Shown piece by piece: positions 43,474 through 56,060 of a stretch of 64,000 bases of DNA. The stretch is from Dryomyza anilis (lineage: Eukaryota > Arthropoda > Insecta > Diptera > Dryomyzidae): positions 12,668,501 to 12,732,500 of the forward strand of contig OX638133.1 of NCBI GenBank assembly GCA_951804985.1, given 5' to 3'. Position 1 is the stretch's first letter. Each line of letters starts with the position of its first letter. The notes under the pieces were generated by a model. It saw only the letters and a list, made by a program, of their open reading frames with translations. It did not search any database and was not told the DNA's origin. The position numbers were made by a program, and so were the translations under genes.

Positions 43474-43692
43474 AAAAATCAATTAAAGAACATATAAATG
43501 ATATTCTGTTAATGCAAAAAGTTAGCTCATGAATCAGTCTATAGAAGAAGACCCTTCAAAAGAATTTAAAATTTATTCAAATGTACTTTTTATGAAAGAA
43601 AATCAAAACGTGTTCACATAATATTCTGCTCGGTAGGTTCATTCGATCGACGGATTGCGGTTGGATACAATGGGTAATATTAATAAAAAAAG

Positions 43693-45010
43693 CCCCAGAC
43701 AAAAAATATGCAAGGAAACTGGTATTATAGTAGTAGTTTTGAGGAAAACTCACAGGAATATGGTAGAAAATACACATTGCATAGCAGGCATTTTGAAATT
43801 TTGAAAATAATCAGGCCTACTATAGCAGCATTTACGCAGCAAACTGGTATGTTCAAGCAGGCAAAAGCATTTTTCTGTAAGTTTTGAAGTTTTGAAAGGT
43901 ATATTTATAGCTAGAATATGGAAGGGAAAGGTTGCCTGCTAGTAGCAGGCAAACACATTGTATAGGTATTTTTGTTTTGAAATTTTAAAAAGCATCTTCA
44001 TAGTAGGAAACTGAAAGGAAAAGGTAGCCTGCGAGTAGCAGGCAAACACATTGTATAGGAATTTCTGTTTTGAAAATTTAAAAAGCTTCTTCATAGTAGG
44101 AAACTGAAAGGGAAAGGTAGTCTGCTAGTAGCAGGCAAACACATTGTGTAGGAATTTCTGTTTTTAAATTTTTTAAGCTTGATCAACAAGTTGTCGACAG
44201 ACAATTTTGTTTATAAACAGTTTGTGTTTTGAAGTTTTAAATGATTGATCAACAAGTTGCCGAATGAAATTTTTGTTTACAAATATCAATTTTTCCTTCA
44301 AAATTTGTCTGTATTGAAAATTCGGTGTTTACTTTCGTCGGTTTGCAACGTGAATTGTTTTAATTAAAACGTGAAAATGTGCCGTATTGACGCGGATTTG
44401 CGTATTGCAGAGGTTTATTGCTGAAAAGTGCACAGCAAATAGTTTTAACCGTCATGACGCCCGAAACAAAAACTTCTTGCTGTACAAAAACAAACACATG
44501 TTGTTTTTAATGCACACGTGTTTTGTTATTGCTTTCTGCAATCACTTTTTTTTTAGCAAAATTGCAAACACAATAACAAACAATTCGGAGTTCCTTCAGA
44601 AAACATATGCGAATCCAGCAAGAGAGAATCGAAGCGTTTGAGTTTTTCGCGAAAATTTAACAAACAAAATTCGTCGGTGTTATTGTACAACAAGAAGTTT
44701 TTGGTACTGTGGGATGGATGGGAACTGATGATTTATGTTATATGTTTATGCTGCCTACCTGTCCATACCATTTTGCTTACAGCACATTGCCTACTTTACC
44801 CAGCTTGTGCCTACCATTTTGCTTACACCTGTTTGGCTACCATACCCTACCTATGCCTGTCAGTTCCCTACCAATTTTGTTTTCTTGCTATAGCAGGGAA
44901 CTAGCAGCTTTTGTCCACATTCCCACCTTTGTCTACCTCAAAGCTTCATATAAAATGTGATTTCAATGCGTACAGGTAGCTTGTTTGCCTGCTTAAAATT
45001 TTGTCTGTGG
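43693..45010. mobile_element. Fold-back-like DNA element, copy 2
   Basis: Ends CCCCAGACAAAA and (reverse complement) CCACAGACAAAA correspond to those of the element at 21,353-23,796, and internal sequence matches that element in inverse orientation (AAGGAAACTGGTATTATA, GAGGAAAACTCACAGGAATA). Three imperfect roughly 85-bp units with TAGCAGGCAAACACATTGT lie at about 43,915-44,165. AACTTCTTGCTG and CAACAAGAAGTT bracket the centre. No coding or clear target duplication is seen. Confidence 0.75.
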
Positions 45011-46215
45011 AGTATTTACTTTTAGCAAACTTAAGTTTTTTTCAACAATTTTTTTTCATTATTTCGTAACGTTTTTATTAATACCTATTAATTTAAAATT
45101 TTAAATTTTCGATGATCAGCAAATGGTTTTTAGCATTCAAATTGATGGAAATGCGGAACATTTTGACAATTCGGAGCATTTCCTTCAACTTTTGAGTAAA
45201 GTCGATTTTTATTAATATGGCCCAATGTAGATTTTGTGACTTCTTATGTGATTTAGTCCCACTGTGCGTCCGATCAATGTGAGCGAAATGTTTGTTTGTT
45301 TGTCATACAGTTGAATGTCATTATGTATGATTGTATGTTTGCTGAAATATTTTATACAAACCTAGCAGCAGCAGCACAACGTGGAGCTACGTGTTAAGTG
45401 TGACTCTGAGAAGCAGGGGCTAGAGGTGGCCGACATACATATGTATTGTATTTTGTTATTTTTTTATTATTCTGAACTTAAGAAAACTTGCAAATGTATT
45501 GATGTGTGTGTGTGTGTGCATGTGTGAAACTAAGCAAACAACGCAAGTAGCAAAAATGTTAAATTCAAAAAGGAAAATGAAAATTTTTACTCGATTTCCG
45601 TTCACGAATTTTATGTTTGTCTGGGTGTGTGTGCATGACTGTGAACATGTAGAGGTTTCCATAGCGATGCATATGCCGGCAGTGTCTATGTGTGTTTCAC
45701 TTGTGTGTGTGTGTGTATGTGTGACACACATGGCAGCAAAAGCATGTCGCACAACGGTGCCGCCAACGGAGAGGAAACGGAAACAGAAAAATGTGGAAAA
45801 GTACAAATTACTTTGCAACAAAACAACAAAAGCACCAACAATGGCAGCGAAAATTACCTGCCCAGGCAGTAGTAGCTGCTGCAGTAATATTAACAATAAC
45901 AATACAAATAATAAAAAATAATAAAATATTATATATATAAAAAAAAAACTGTGTTACTTTGTCTGTATTTAAAACGGAAAACACTTTGTTTCACTTCAGG
46001 TATTAAATAATTTGACGAGTGCTATTTGAGTGTCATGTAATTAGTTGATTATATGTTTTGTTTTTATTTTAATAAAATTAATAGTAATAATAATTTAAAT
46101 TATTAAACTTAAAATTTTAAGTTTGAATGAAATAATTTTAGTTCTTTGCAATTTTCATTGTGTACACCGAAAAAATACTGCCTAATTTAATAAATAAAAA
46201 TGTCTTTAAAATAAT
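45011..46215. other. Host-like non-coding island and AT-rich flank
   Basis: GT tracts lie at about 45,502-45,520 and 45,702-45,722. The segment 45,240-45,900 is less AT-rich. Frames of 140-148 codons are open on both strands over the same bases, so neither is credible without other support. Confidence 0.4.
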
Positions 46216-47598
46216 ACATATCGTCACTGAGATACAAAAAGGGCGAATGTACATTTTTAAAAATGTTAGTAAATCATATTATAAAGTTTAAATTGCTTTT
46301 AAAATTAGTAAAAATTATTCATTTATCATTTTTTTTATTATTTTGGTTTACTCATCAATTAGTATAGCGTATATAAAATATCTTTTTATTTGGACAACCT
46401 ACTGAATTATAAAAACGGATTTTGTGTGACTATATCCTGACAACAACACCAATATTTTAGTGTTTTTTGCTTTAACTTTATCAATTTCAATTTTTCGCGA
46501 GAATTCAGCACAACACTAGAATATACATGGGCACGGGCCTGAACAGAATTATATGTATGTTTTTTTAATCCCTGTGATATTCAGTTAATGTTGTGGTTTT
46601 TTTCACGAACGGGATATTTTACAGAGAAACCGGTTACTCGACAAGATTTAGCATCCTTTAAGGATGAATATGTGTAAATATTGACAAGTTGGCAACTCTG
46701 GAAGTTAATTATTTGAACCGTTTTGTAAGGTGATATGTCATAATTTTGACAAATGTATCACTTTTGAGGGGTTTTCACGATAACTCACAAACGGGATATT
46801 TTACAGAGAAACCGGTTACTCGACAAGATTCAGCATCCTTTAGGGATGAATATGTGTAAATATTGACAAGTTGGCAACTCTGGAAGTTAATTATTTGAAC
46901 CGTTTTGTAAGGTGATATGTCATAATTTTGACAAATGTATCACTTTTGAGGGGTTTTCACGATAACTCACAAACGGGATATTTTACAGAGAAACCGGTTA
47001 CTCGACAAGATTCAGCATCCTTTAGGGATGAATATGTGTAAATATTGACAAGTTGGCAACTCTGGAAGTTAATTATTTGAATCGTTTTGTAAGGTGATAT
47101 GTCATAATTTTGACAAATGTATCACTTTTGAGGGGTTTTCACGATAACTCACAACCGGGATATTTTACAGAGAAACTTTAACAAAATCAAATAATGATGT
47201 AAAGGCATTAATTGCTTGTTTTTAAAGCACATATCAATTGGTATCATTATTTAAAAATAAATTGGCAAACATTTTTTTAGCAAATAAAAAAAAAATCGAA
47301 AAATTATTTTTAAATAATGATTCCAATGCTTAAAACAAACAATTCATGCTTTAACACCACAATTTTGTCATGTACCAGTAAAAAGTTATGGCCAAAAAAC
47401 GATGAACTTCGCCCTTTTGGCACGACACAATTTTCAATATTTGAAATTCACCTTTTTGGTTTTGTCTTTTCTGGCTAGAAATATCCAACAAAACCATACA
47501 CAATGTTGGGTTGAGGAAAAACTACATTCAAAAACGTAAAAAAACCTAAATGTCAAAAATTACACATTCGCCCCTTTGGCAGGATAGTGACAATATGT
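46216..47598. mobile_element. Fold-back element with GGGCGAATGT ends, copy 1
   Basis: Ends ACATATCGTCACT and (reverse complement) ACATATTGTCACTATCC lead into GGGCGAATGTACA and its inverted partner. The interior is a long imperfect inverted repeat (AGCACATATCAATTGGTATC against AATGATTCCAATGC). The left arm carries a tandem array. Relatives lie at 53.8-54.4 and 61.5-62.1 kb. No coding is recognised. Confidence 0.75.
46611..47180. repeat. 182-bp tandem array, about 3.1 units
   Basis: GGGATATTTTACAGAGAAAC occurs at 46,611, 46,793, 46,975 and 47,157, exactly 182 bp apart. The units differ at only a few positions, indicating very recent amplification. Confidence 0.97.
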
Positions 47599-47639
47599 AT
47601 TTTATTTACGTCCAAATGCATATGTATTTTATTTACTAA

Positions 47640-48190
47640 ATTGATGTAGTTGTTTTTGTGTGGAAAATGTCTACATAATTCTAATACATCTGTATTAAAA
47701 ACCCAAAAGTTTTCATTATTTATACGTTCTGAAATATGTAGAGAATTTACTACATATGTCTTTAATTTTACTATAATCTGTATTTATTTTACTTTATTGT
47801 AACAATTAATTGGCATCACTATTTATTTCTCTCATTTATACGTTTCTGTCAGATGCTCTCGACTATTTGGGTTTAATTTTATAAGTCTTTCGCAGTCCTC
47901 AGTCGTGTGCAAAAAAAAAAGGATAAAATTCGTTAATGCCTACACGAGAATCGACCTTTCAAATTTCGTTCGTCGTGTGCCCACATGTATTTCAAATAAT
48001 TAAAAAAAGCAAAAAATAAAACATCCATACAGTTTCTGCAATATGTAGAGAACGAATTTTCAATACATGGTGTAGTAAAAATAAGACAAATAAAGACAAA
48101 TGTATTTAAAAATCTACAGACATTAGTAAACCTTCATTGTTTTCAAAATAAACACATAAATTATATATATTTTACTATAGTAATTTTTTT
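47640..48190. repeat. Diverged relatives of the 205-bp tandem unit
   Basis: ACAGTTTCTGCAATATGTAG near 48,029, followed by GTAGTAAAA and AATAAAGACAAATGTA, parallels the array at 12.6-13.7 kb. A second, weaker unit precedes it (CTGAAATATGTAGAGAATTT near 47,730). Confidence 0.6.
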
Positions 48191-49560
48191 GGTGTACCAT
48201 TTTAAATTGAAACAAACTGAACTGAATGTGCCACCAAGTTACAAATTTGCGCAATCACACATACCACATATTCATTCACGTGACCTGCAGCTGCCATGAT
48301 TTAACTGTGCTTTCATCTGTCATCTTTCACCTGCGGCTGCCCTTAGCTTATGCCTGTCAGTCTGACTAGCACTTTGAACGTCAGTTCTGCGAAATGCACC
48401 TAAATGCAATGGCAACACTTTCGGCTACAATCTGACAAAAACTATGAAAAGGAAACAACACAAGTGTTGTTTTACCCGTCTGGTTATTATAGAATTTAGG
48501 GTTGAAGATTATATTAAATTACAATCGGGCATTTACCAGAAATTGTAATTGGAAATTTAGTTCACGAAAGATAAAACCATACAATAAGTTATTTGCGAAC
48601 ACGTTTCATTCAAATAAATTCATTTGCTTTTATAAATTCTTCTTTCCAAAACTTAAATTTTAAATAAATAAATTAATTTAATAAAAATCTTTATGTGTAT
48701 CCGATAAACTCGAGGAAAAGAATTAAGCAAATAACATGAGTTATCTAATGAAGAAGATCTTAGTATGATTTTCCGATGGACTTTAAAACAATGTCTCAAT
48801 CTAACCTTTCTATGATTCAATAATATTTGTTATCATCAAAATTTTGTATAATATTCTCAGTGTATTGTTAATATTTATTACCATATTTTCATTAGTTTTT
48901 GCCTACGTACTTTACGAGAATTCTTTTTATTTAATTGTTCGGCTTTTTTTTGTCTTTATAAATTAGCTCTACATTAGACATTAATTTTATTTAGAAGCTT
49001 CTAACGGAAACAACATTAACGATCACTTTATGCTTTATCTTCGCCTATTGCAATAGTTTTATTTCGCCCACACAGCAGATATATTATTTTATATGTGTTC
49101 CATGGTTAATTGTTAAATTACACTGTTTTCCGTTACCTATTATATTAATCTAAATAAATACCATCGCTTTATAAGAAACTGGTAACGGAAATCATATAGT
49201 ACATTTTATATTAAGTCATTTGCAAGGCTTAACTAATATGTTTTATATGGTAAAACGAAATTTTTTTTTGTCACCGCCAAAAAAACAGTTGACACAGAAT
49301 TATTCTTTACACAAAATCTCTTGTTTTTAAGTTATCTTTATGAAATTTATTTCGTACACAAAAATCCATAAATGCATCCGATGGGTCACTTTTAAAATTT
49401 TTTAAATATGTAAATAAAAACAAGAATATAGATATATAAAATTAGATCCTAACAATTTTATTCTGAACTTTTACTGATATTTTTTGACACAAACATATTT
49501 AAATTGAAACATGAATTTTGAATCAACAGTCTTTTTGATTAAAAATATCTTTTATAGGTT
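48191..49560. other. Unassigned sequence
   Basis: 48,230-48,480 is less AT-rich and host-like. The remainder is AT-rich with no recognised element. Confidence 0.3.
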
Positions 49561-49569
49561 TTTTCACTA

Positions 49570-52390
49570 AAAATTAGGTTTTTCTATCACTAAAAATTAT
49601 TTTTTTCACTAAATTTTTAATTTTTCATTAAAAATTCACATTTTCACGAAAAATTCAATTTTTTTTTTACTAAAAATTGAATTTTGCACTAAACATTCAA
49701 TTTACACTAAAAATTCAATTTTTCACTAAAATTCAATTTTTCACTAAAATTTAAGTTTTTTTTTGTTACTAAAAATTCAACTTTTCTTTTGAAATTCAAT
49801 TTTTCTTTTAAAATTCAATTTTTCATTGAAAATTCAATTTTTCAATGAAAATTCAATTTTTCACTAAAAATGCAATTTTTCATTAAAAAATTGAATTTTT
49901 CATTGAAAATTGAATTTATCATTGAAAATTCAATTTTTCACTAAAAATTCAATTTTTCACTAAAAATTCAATTTTTCATTAAAAATTTAATTTTTCATTC
50001 AGAATTCAAATTTTCATTGAAAATTCAATTTTTCATTGAAAATTAAATTTTTCATAAAAATTCAATTTTTCATTGAAAATTCAATTTTTTACTAAAAATT
50101 TAATTTTTCATTAAAAATTCAATTTTTCATTGAAAATTAAGTTTTCATTGAAAATTCAAATTTTTCATTGAAAATTAAATTTTTCATTGAAAATTAAATT
50201 TTTCATAAAAATTCAATTTTTTACTAAAAATTTAATTTTTCATTAAAAATTCAATTTTTCATTGAAAATTAAGTTTTTCATTGAAAATTCAATTTTTGAT
50301 TGATAATTTAATTTTTCCTTGAAAATTCAAATTAGAATTTTCATTAAAAATTAAATTTTTCATTAACAATTCAATTTTTCTTTGAAAATTCAATTTTTCA
50401 TTGAAAATTCAATTTTTCACTAAAAATGCAATTTTTCATTAAAAAATTGAATTTTTCATTGAAAATTGAATTTTTCATTGAAAATTCAATTTTTCACTAA
50501 AAATTCAATTTTTCATTAAAAATTGAATTTTTCATTGAAAATTCAAATTTTCATTGAAAATTCAATTTTTCATTGATAATTCAATTTTTCATTGAAAATT
50601 AAATTTTTCATAAAAATTCAATTTTTCATTGAAAATTCAATTTTTTACTAAAAATTTAATTTTTCATTGAAAATTAAGTTTTCATTGAAAATTCAAATTT
50701 TCATTGAAAATTCAAATTTTCATTGAAAATTCAAATTTTCATTGAAAATTGAATTTTTCATTGAAAATTAAATTTTTCATAAAAATTCAATTTTTCATTG
50801 AAAATTCAATTTTTTACTAAAAATTTAATTTTTCATTAAAAATTCAATTTTTCATTGAAAATTAAGTTTTTCATGAAAATTTAATTTTTCATTAAAAATT
50901 CAATTTTTCATTAAAAATTCAATTTTTCATTGAAAATTAAGTTTTTCATTGAAAATTCAATTTTTGATTGATAATTTAATTTTTCCTTGAAAATTCAATT
51001 TTTTATTGAAAATTCAATTTTTCATTAAAAATTCAATTTTTCATTAACAATTCAATTTTTCTTTGAAATATAAGTTTTTCATTGAAAATTAAGTTTTTGA
51101 TTGAAAATTTATTTTTTCACTGAAAATTCAATTTTTTATTGAAAATTCAATTTTTCATTAAAAATTCAATTTTTCATTGAAAATTCAATTTTTTATTGAA
51201 AATTCAATTTTTCATTAAAAAATTCAATTTTTCATTAAAAATTAAATTTATCAATGAAAATTCAATTTTTTATTGAAAATTAAATTTTTCATTAAAAAAT
51301 TCAATTTTTCATTAAAAATTAAATTTATCAATGAAAATTCAATTTTTTATTGAAAATTAAATTTTTGATTGAAAATTCAATTTTTGATTGAAAATTCAAT
51401 TTTTCATTGAAAATTCAATTTTTTGTTGAAAATTCAATTTTTCATTAAAAATTCAATTTTTCATTAAAAATTCAATTTTTCACTTAAAATTCAATTTTTC
51501 ATTAAAAATTCAATTTTTCATTAAAAATTCACTTTTCAATAAAAATTCAATTTTTGATTGAAAATTCAATTTTTCATTGAAAATTCAATTTTTCATTGAA
51601 AATTCAATTTTTCATTGAAAATACAAATTTTCATTGAAAATACAAATTTTCATTGAAAATACAAATTTTCATTAAAAATTAAATTTTTCATTGAAAATTC
51701 AATTTTTCATTGAAAATTCAATTTTTCATTGAAAATTCAATTTTTCATTGAAAATTCAATTTTTGATTGAAAATTCAATTTTTCATTGAAAATTCAATTT
51801 TTCATTGAAAATTCAATTTTTGATTGAAAATTCAATTTTTGATTGAAAATTCAATTTTTCATTGAAAATTCAATTTTTCATTGAAAATTCAATTTTTCAT
51901 TGAAAATTCAATTTTTCATTGAAAATTCAATTTTTCATTGAAAATTCAACTTTTCATTGAAAATTCAATTTTTCATTAAGAATTAAATTTTTCACTAAAA
52001 ATTCAATTTTTCACCTAAAATTCGTTATTCACTAAAAATTCAAATTACTATAAATTCAATTTTTCAATTTAATTTTTAACTAAAAATTCAATTTTCACTG
52101 AAAATTCAATTTTTCAATAAAAAAAATAATTTTTCAATAAAAAAATAATTTTTCAATAAAAAAATAATTTTTCACTAAAAATTAAAATTTTCACTAAAAA
52201 TTCAGTTTTTTTTTTAAATTAAATTTTTCTTTAAAAATTCATTACTTCATTAAAAAATTAAATTTTTCACTAAAAATTCATTATTCACTAAAATTTCAAA
52301 AATTTACTAAAATTACAAATTTTTTACTAAAAATTCACTTTTTAACTAAAACTCAAATTTTCACTAAAAATATAAATTTTCACTAAAAAT
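49570..52390. repeat. 19-bp palindromic satellite TTTTTCATTGAAAATTCAA, about 2.8 kb
   Basis: Tandem 19-bp units are dominated by ATTGAAAATTCAATTTTTC, in which ATTGAA and TTCAAT are inverted, so each unit can form a small stem. The most homogeneous region is about 51,560-51,970. Toward the edges ATTGA becomes ACTAA and units are broken by indels. Larger blocks are duplicated (compare 49,850-49,960 with 50,400-50,500). Confidence 0.95.
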
Positions 52391-53760
52391 TCAATAGTTT
52401 GTGTTTTTTTTGTAAATGTTGTTTTTTCTCAAATTTAATTACTTCGAAATCGATTAATACATACTTCCAATAAATTATTCATATTATATTTGCATAGTAA
52501 CCAACTAACGCGTCTCTTTTCAGAAATTCAATACAAACTCAATATGGACAAACGTGCCAATAATGAGCGTCTCAAATGATAATGAATTTCCTTTTAGTTT
52601 GCGGTCGTTTCAAAATGGTATGGTAGACGTTCCTACATTGCATACTATATACGCTGATATGTCATCAAATATGACGTCAGTCTGCTATAGTTTTTCTTCA
52701 GCTAAACAAAAATGTCTTCGTGTTTTTTGCGCCATCTCAACGATATAACAACCTACACAAAAATACACCCTTGTATTTCGTTACTAATACTAACACACAG
52801 ACGCACACACACATGCGAAACAATGGCGAATTTATTTAAATACGTTCTTTGAACCGCACTAAAACGATTTATCTCTGTCGATTGTGGATTAGAAACTTCT
52901 TTACAAACATATTGTTGGTTGGTAAATATTTCATAATATAAGCACACGTACAAGGGTAGATATAACTGTGTGTGTGTGCCTTCACCTATACACATTTAAA
53001 AGTATTTACTTTTTTTCCTTATTTTAGCGCGAATTCTTTATTGATTAATTACTTGGGTAAACATTTACAACAAGCTACCCGCACCACGTTCAAGTTCCAC
53101 TTTGTGAGGGTATTTAAAATAAGTTTTTTTTGTTTTTTTTTGTATTTTTGCATTTCACTTCAAGGTTTTTACTTTTCGCACACAACATCTCTACTCGAGC
53201 AAGGTTACTAGGTTTGGCGTAGTACATATCGTTTGCTATGTTTGGTACTTTGCGTAGGTATCACTTCTAGGGCAGGTTGTTAATTAAAATCTACTTAAAA
53301 TCGCGTTTCACGTGAGTTTTCAAAAATTAACTGTGTAATTGCGAAATATTCTTCAGAGGCCAACAGTATATAAAGACTGTTAATTAAATGATTAATCAAA
53401 ATATTCCTTGGAATAAATTTATATGTTATTTCTTGTACTGCATCTCTATAAAATATGTTTTGAAGTCAACATAGAGATTTCATTTTTTGAATATTTTGAA
53501 AGTTATACAATTCCTTATTTATCAAAAAATAAAGTCGTGTTGAAAATATGTCTCAAATGAGAAACTAGACATAAAATAATCATCGTTGATAACACTGTAC
53601 AAAAAAAAAGATAATTAACCGCATAGTACGAATTCACAATGAACTTCAAGATTGTAATCTCGGCCTTTGCAAAAACAGAGTAAGACTGATCATTGAAATA
53701 TGAATCTAGAATCTATACATATAATATAAATTTTTATATAATTATTAAAATAATTATGAA
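52391..53760. other. Unassigned, partly host-like sequence
   Basis: 52,530-53,230 is less AT-rich, with CA/GT tracts near 52,800 and 52,970. No coding frame is convincing. Confidence 0.3.
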
Positions 53761-53763
53761 TTT

Positions 53764-54449
53764 TCGTCACCAAAGGGGCGAATGTACATTTTTAAAAATG
53801 TTGGGAAATCAAATTATAAAGTTTGAAGTGCTATAAAAATAAGAAAAAAATATTTATCTTTTAATTTTTTTTGTTATTTTGGTTATTTTATGAATTCACA
53901 TAACGTATATAAAATATCTTTTGATTTGGACAACACTCTCAATTATAAATAAGGATTTTGTGTGGCTATATCCTGAACAAAACGCAAATATTTTTGTTTT
54001 TTTTTTTACCATAAATTTTAATTGGTTCAGGATCAAATAGTGGTGCAAAGCAATTAATTGTTTTTTTTAGCACCTATCGATTGGCATCATTATTAAAAAT
54101 AAAAATTATCAATTTTTTTTTATTTGCCAGAAAAATGTTTGGCAAATAATTTTTCAATAGTGATACCATTAGATAGGTGCGTTAAAAATAAGTAATTAAT
54201 GTTTTTACACTACTATTTTAATTTGTACCCATGAGAAGTTATGGCAAAATAATAAAAAGATTTGCCCTTTTGGCATGACAAGATTTTCAATTTTTCGATT
54301 TCGCCCTTTTGGTTATGGTCATTTGTAGCTAGAAATATCCACCAAAACAACACACGATTTTGGCACAGTATAATTGACAAAAAAAACTACATTCAAAAAT
54401 GTAAAAATCACAAATGTCAAAAAATTACACATTGATAGTGATGATATGT
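53764..54449. mobile_element. Fold-back element with GGGCGAATGT ends, copy 2
   Basis: CCAAAGGGGCGAATGTACAT and the following 200 bp match copy 1. The right end GATAGTGATGATATGT corresponds to the family end, but the GGGCGAA part there is deleted. The interior keeps the inverted CACCTATCGATTGGCATCAT and GATACCATTAGATAGGTGC arms. It lacks the 182-bp array. Confidence 0.7.
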
Positions 54450-54890
54450 TATAAAATAACTACACAAAAAAAAAAAAAAACAACCTGTATCATATTTTTG
54501 ATTTCATTCATTGAACTAAAATTGTATTTTTTCATTTTTGATATTTTTTATGTAATCAAATTTCAACCAAAATTGGTCTCCATTTACACTTTACGTATTT
54601 ATGATATATAAATAATAATAATAAATGGTTTGATGAATAAAATTCTTCAGTATGATGTTCACTTTTTCATTAATATGATGAATTGGAAGTTTCTAATAAT
54701 TAGCAATTGAATATTATAAATTCTTTAAGAATTATAATTGCATTAATGTGTTAATGGAGACAAATTTGTGTTTGAAATTTGATTTTAAAAAAATATTGAA
54801 AATGAAAAACATATGATTTTAATTCAATGTGTTTAATCGTGGTAGTTTGTGAAATTTTTTGTGTGTATAATAGGTATACCTAAAAATTAA
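54450..54890. other. AT-rich sequence with a MITE fragment
   Basis: ATTCTTCAGTATGATGTTCA near 54,642 resembles the MITE at 58.7-59.2 kb. No more can be said. Confidence 0.35.
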
Positions 54891-54892
54891 TA

Positions 54893-55386
54893 AAGGGTTT
54901 CTCAACAGGGACGCTACAAAAGTGGAGCGACAGGTACAGCAAACGACGCAATATTTCTTGCCGCTCTTTTGATATTTCTCTTCAGTAAGGATTTCCAACG
55001 AGTCGAAATTATTAAAATTAACTACCGAAATTCGGAGTCACGAAATGGTCCAGTTGATTGGTCGTGCGATTTGACGCCTGTGGGGCTACGTCAAGTCTAT
55101 GGTCTATGCCAACAAGCCAGCGACGATTGATGAACTTCGTACGAATATCGAACGTGAAATTGCAGCAATATCGGCCGATTTATGCTTGAAAACCGTCGAA
55201 AATCGGGTTCAGCGTCTAGACTTCTGCAAGCGTGTCCGTGGTGGCCATGCAAAAGAAATCTAGTTCCATACATAATGGCATCGAACGTACTTTTACAGGA
55301 ATAAAGAATTTCATTGATATCCAAAACCGTTTTTGTTTTATTTAAAAAAAACTTTTGTATTGTAGCGCTCTTATTGAAAAACCTTT
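54893..55386 (+). mobile_element. Mariner-type element with transposase remnant
   Basis: TA-flanked (54,891-54,892; 55,387-55,388). Left end AAGGGTTTCTCAACAGGGAC and inverted right end AAAAGGTTTTTCAATAAGAG are related to each other and to the hairpin MITEs at 28.3 and 59.3 kb. Unlike those, it retains transposase coding. It looks like a deletion derivative of the family's autonomous source. Confidence 0.88.
55081..55263 (+). pseudogene. C-terminal fragment of an IS630/Tc1/mariner-type transposase
   Basis: Sixty codons read WGYVKSMVYANKPATIDEL, then a stretch ending CKRVRGGHAKEI and a TAG stop at 55,261. This matches, from general knowledge of the superfamily, the tail of insect mariner-type transposases. 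Just upstream, WSCDLTP (from about 55,059) is the usual preceding motif, but a short deletion between it and WGYVK changes the frame. The catalytic core is absent, so the fragment cannot act as an enzyme. Confidence 0.85.
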
Positions 55387-55730
55387 TATTTTTTGTAACT
55401 TTGGTCTGATCAATCCGAATTTATTTAAAAGTATTAGCTGGTTTATTTAAAAGTATTAGCTGAAGTTTTTTACATGCACATGCAAAAGAAATCACATCGA
55501 AAACTCAAATCTGTAAAAAGTTAAAGTCCAAAATATTTAGGAAAACGCGAGCAGTTCCATATATATGTTTTACGTAAAAACTTTAGATAATTTGAAAAAA
55601 CTGAGTATGAGGTCGTGATTAGAATCTTGAAGTCTATCGGAAAATCACATTAAGCTCGTGTATAAATAAAAAAGGCATTCATTTGCTTTCTAGTGTTATT
55701 TACGAAATGATTTTTTGTAAATTTGGTTTT
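55387..55730. other. AT-rich unassigned sequence
   Basis: A 20-bp TTATTTAAAAGTATTAGCTG duplication occurs near 55,420-55,463. Nothing else is recognised. Confidence 0.35.
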
Positions 55731-56060
55731 GGGCCATACTACACCAAATCTACCAGTGGTTGGAACTCCCCTTCTTTGATTTCAATAAAATTTGGGCAAC
55801 TCATATAGGGTATCGAAATTAGTTTTTTTTTTATTTTTTCCACCACTACTTCCAGAGATACAGTGGTTCAAAGTTACAACAAATAATTTTTGTATGGTTG
55901 TTCATATTTAAATATCTTCTAAACTAAATATTATAGAATATCCGCTAAGGGCTCTTTTTAAAGCTAATAGCACAAGCTTCTGTAATTACAAAAATCTTGT
56001 TTCATTAGCTTTAAAACGAGATATGAACGGAGTTTCTGGCATTTCAAGAGCTATTGTACG
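55731..56060. mobile_element. ACACCAAAT element, partial copy
   Basis: GGGCCATACTACACCAAAT, then CTTTGATTTCAATAAAATTT and GGGTATCGAAAT, follow the order of the 11.2 kb element. The right end is missing or unrecognisable. Confidence 0.6.

Larger units (their letters stand above)
42600..43620. mobile_element. DNA transposon with TAAAGTGGGA words, copy 2, split by a SINE
   Basis: It shares with 4,964-6,160 the GGTAAAGTGGGAAAC repeats (near 42,650 and 42,675), an AATCGTGGC...ACCAATGAAAAG block and the 3' region ending AAAATCAAAACGTGT. It contains the SINE at 43,174-43,473. The left limit is set by similarity only. Confidence 0.6.

Noticed and set aside
45456..45921. Open frames of 140-148 codons on both strands over the same bases
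   Set aside because: They overlap each other almost completely and follow GT tracts. Neither resembles a known protein.
46611..47180. CRISPR-like array
   Set aside because: Units are 182 bp, contiguous and without variable spacers, in a eukaryotic context; it is a simple tandem array.
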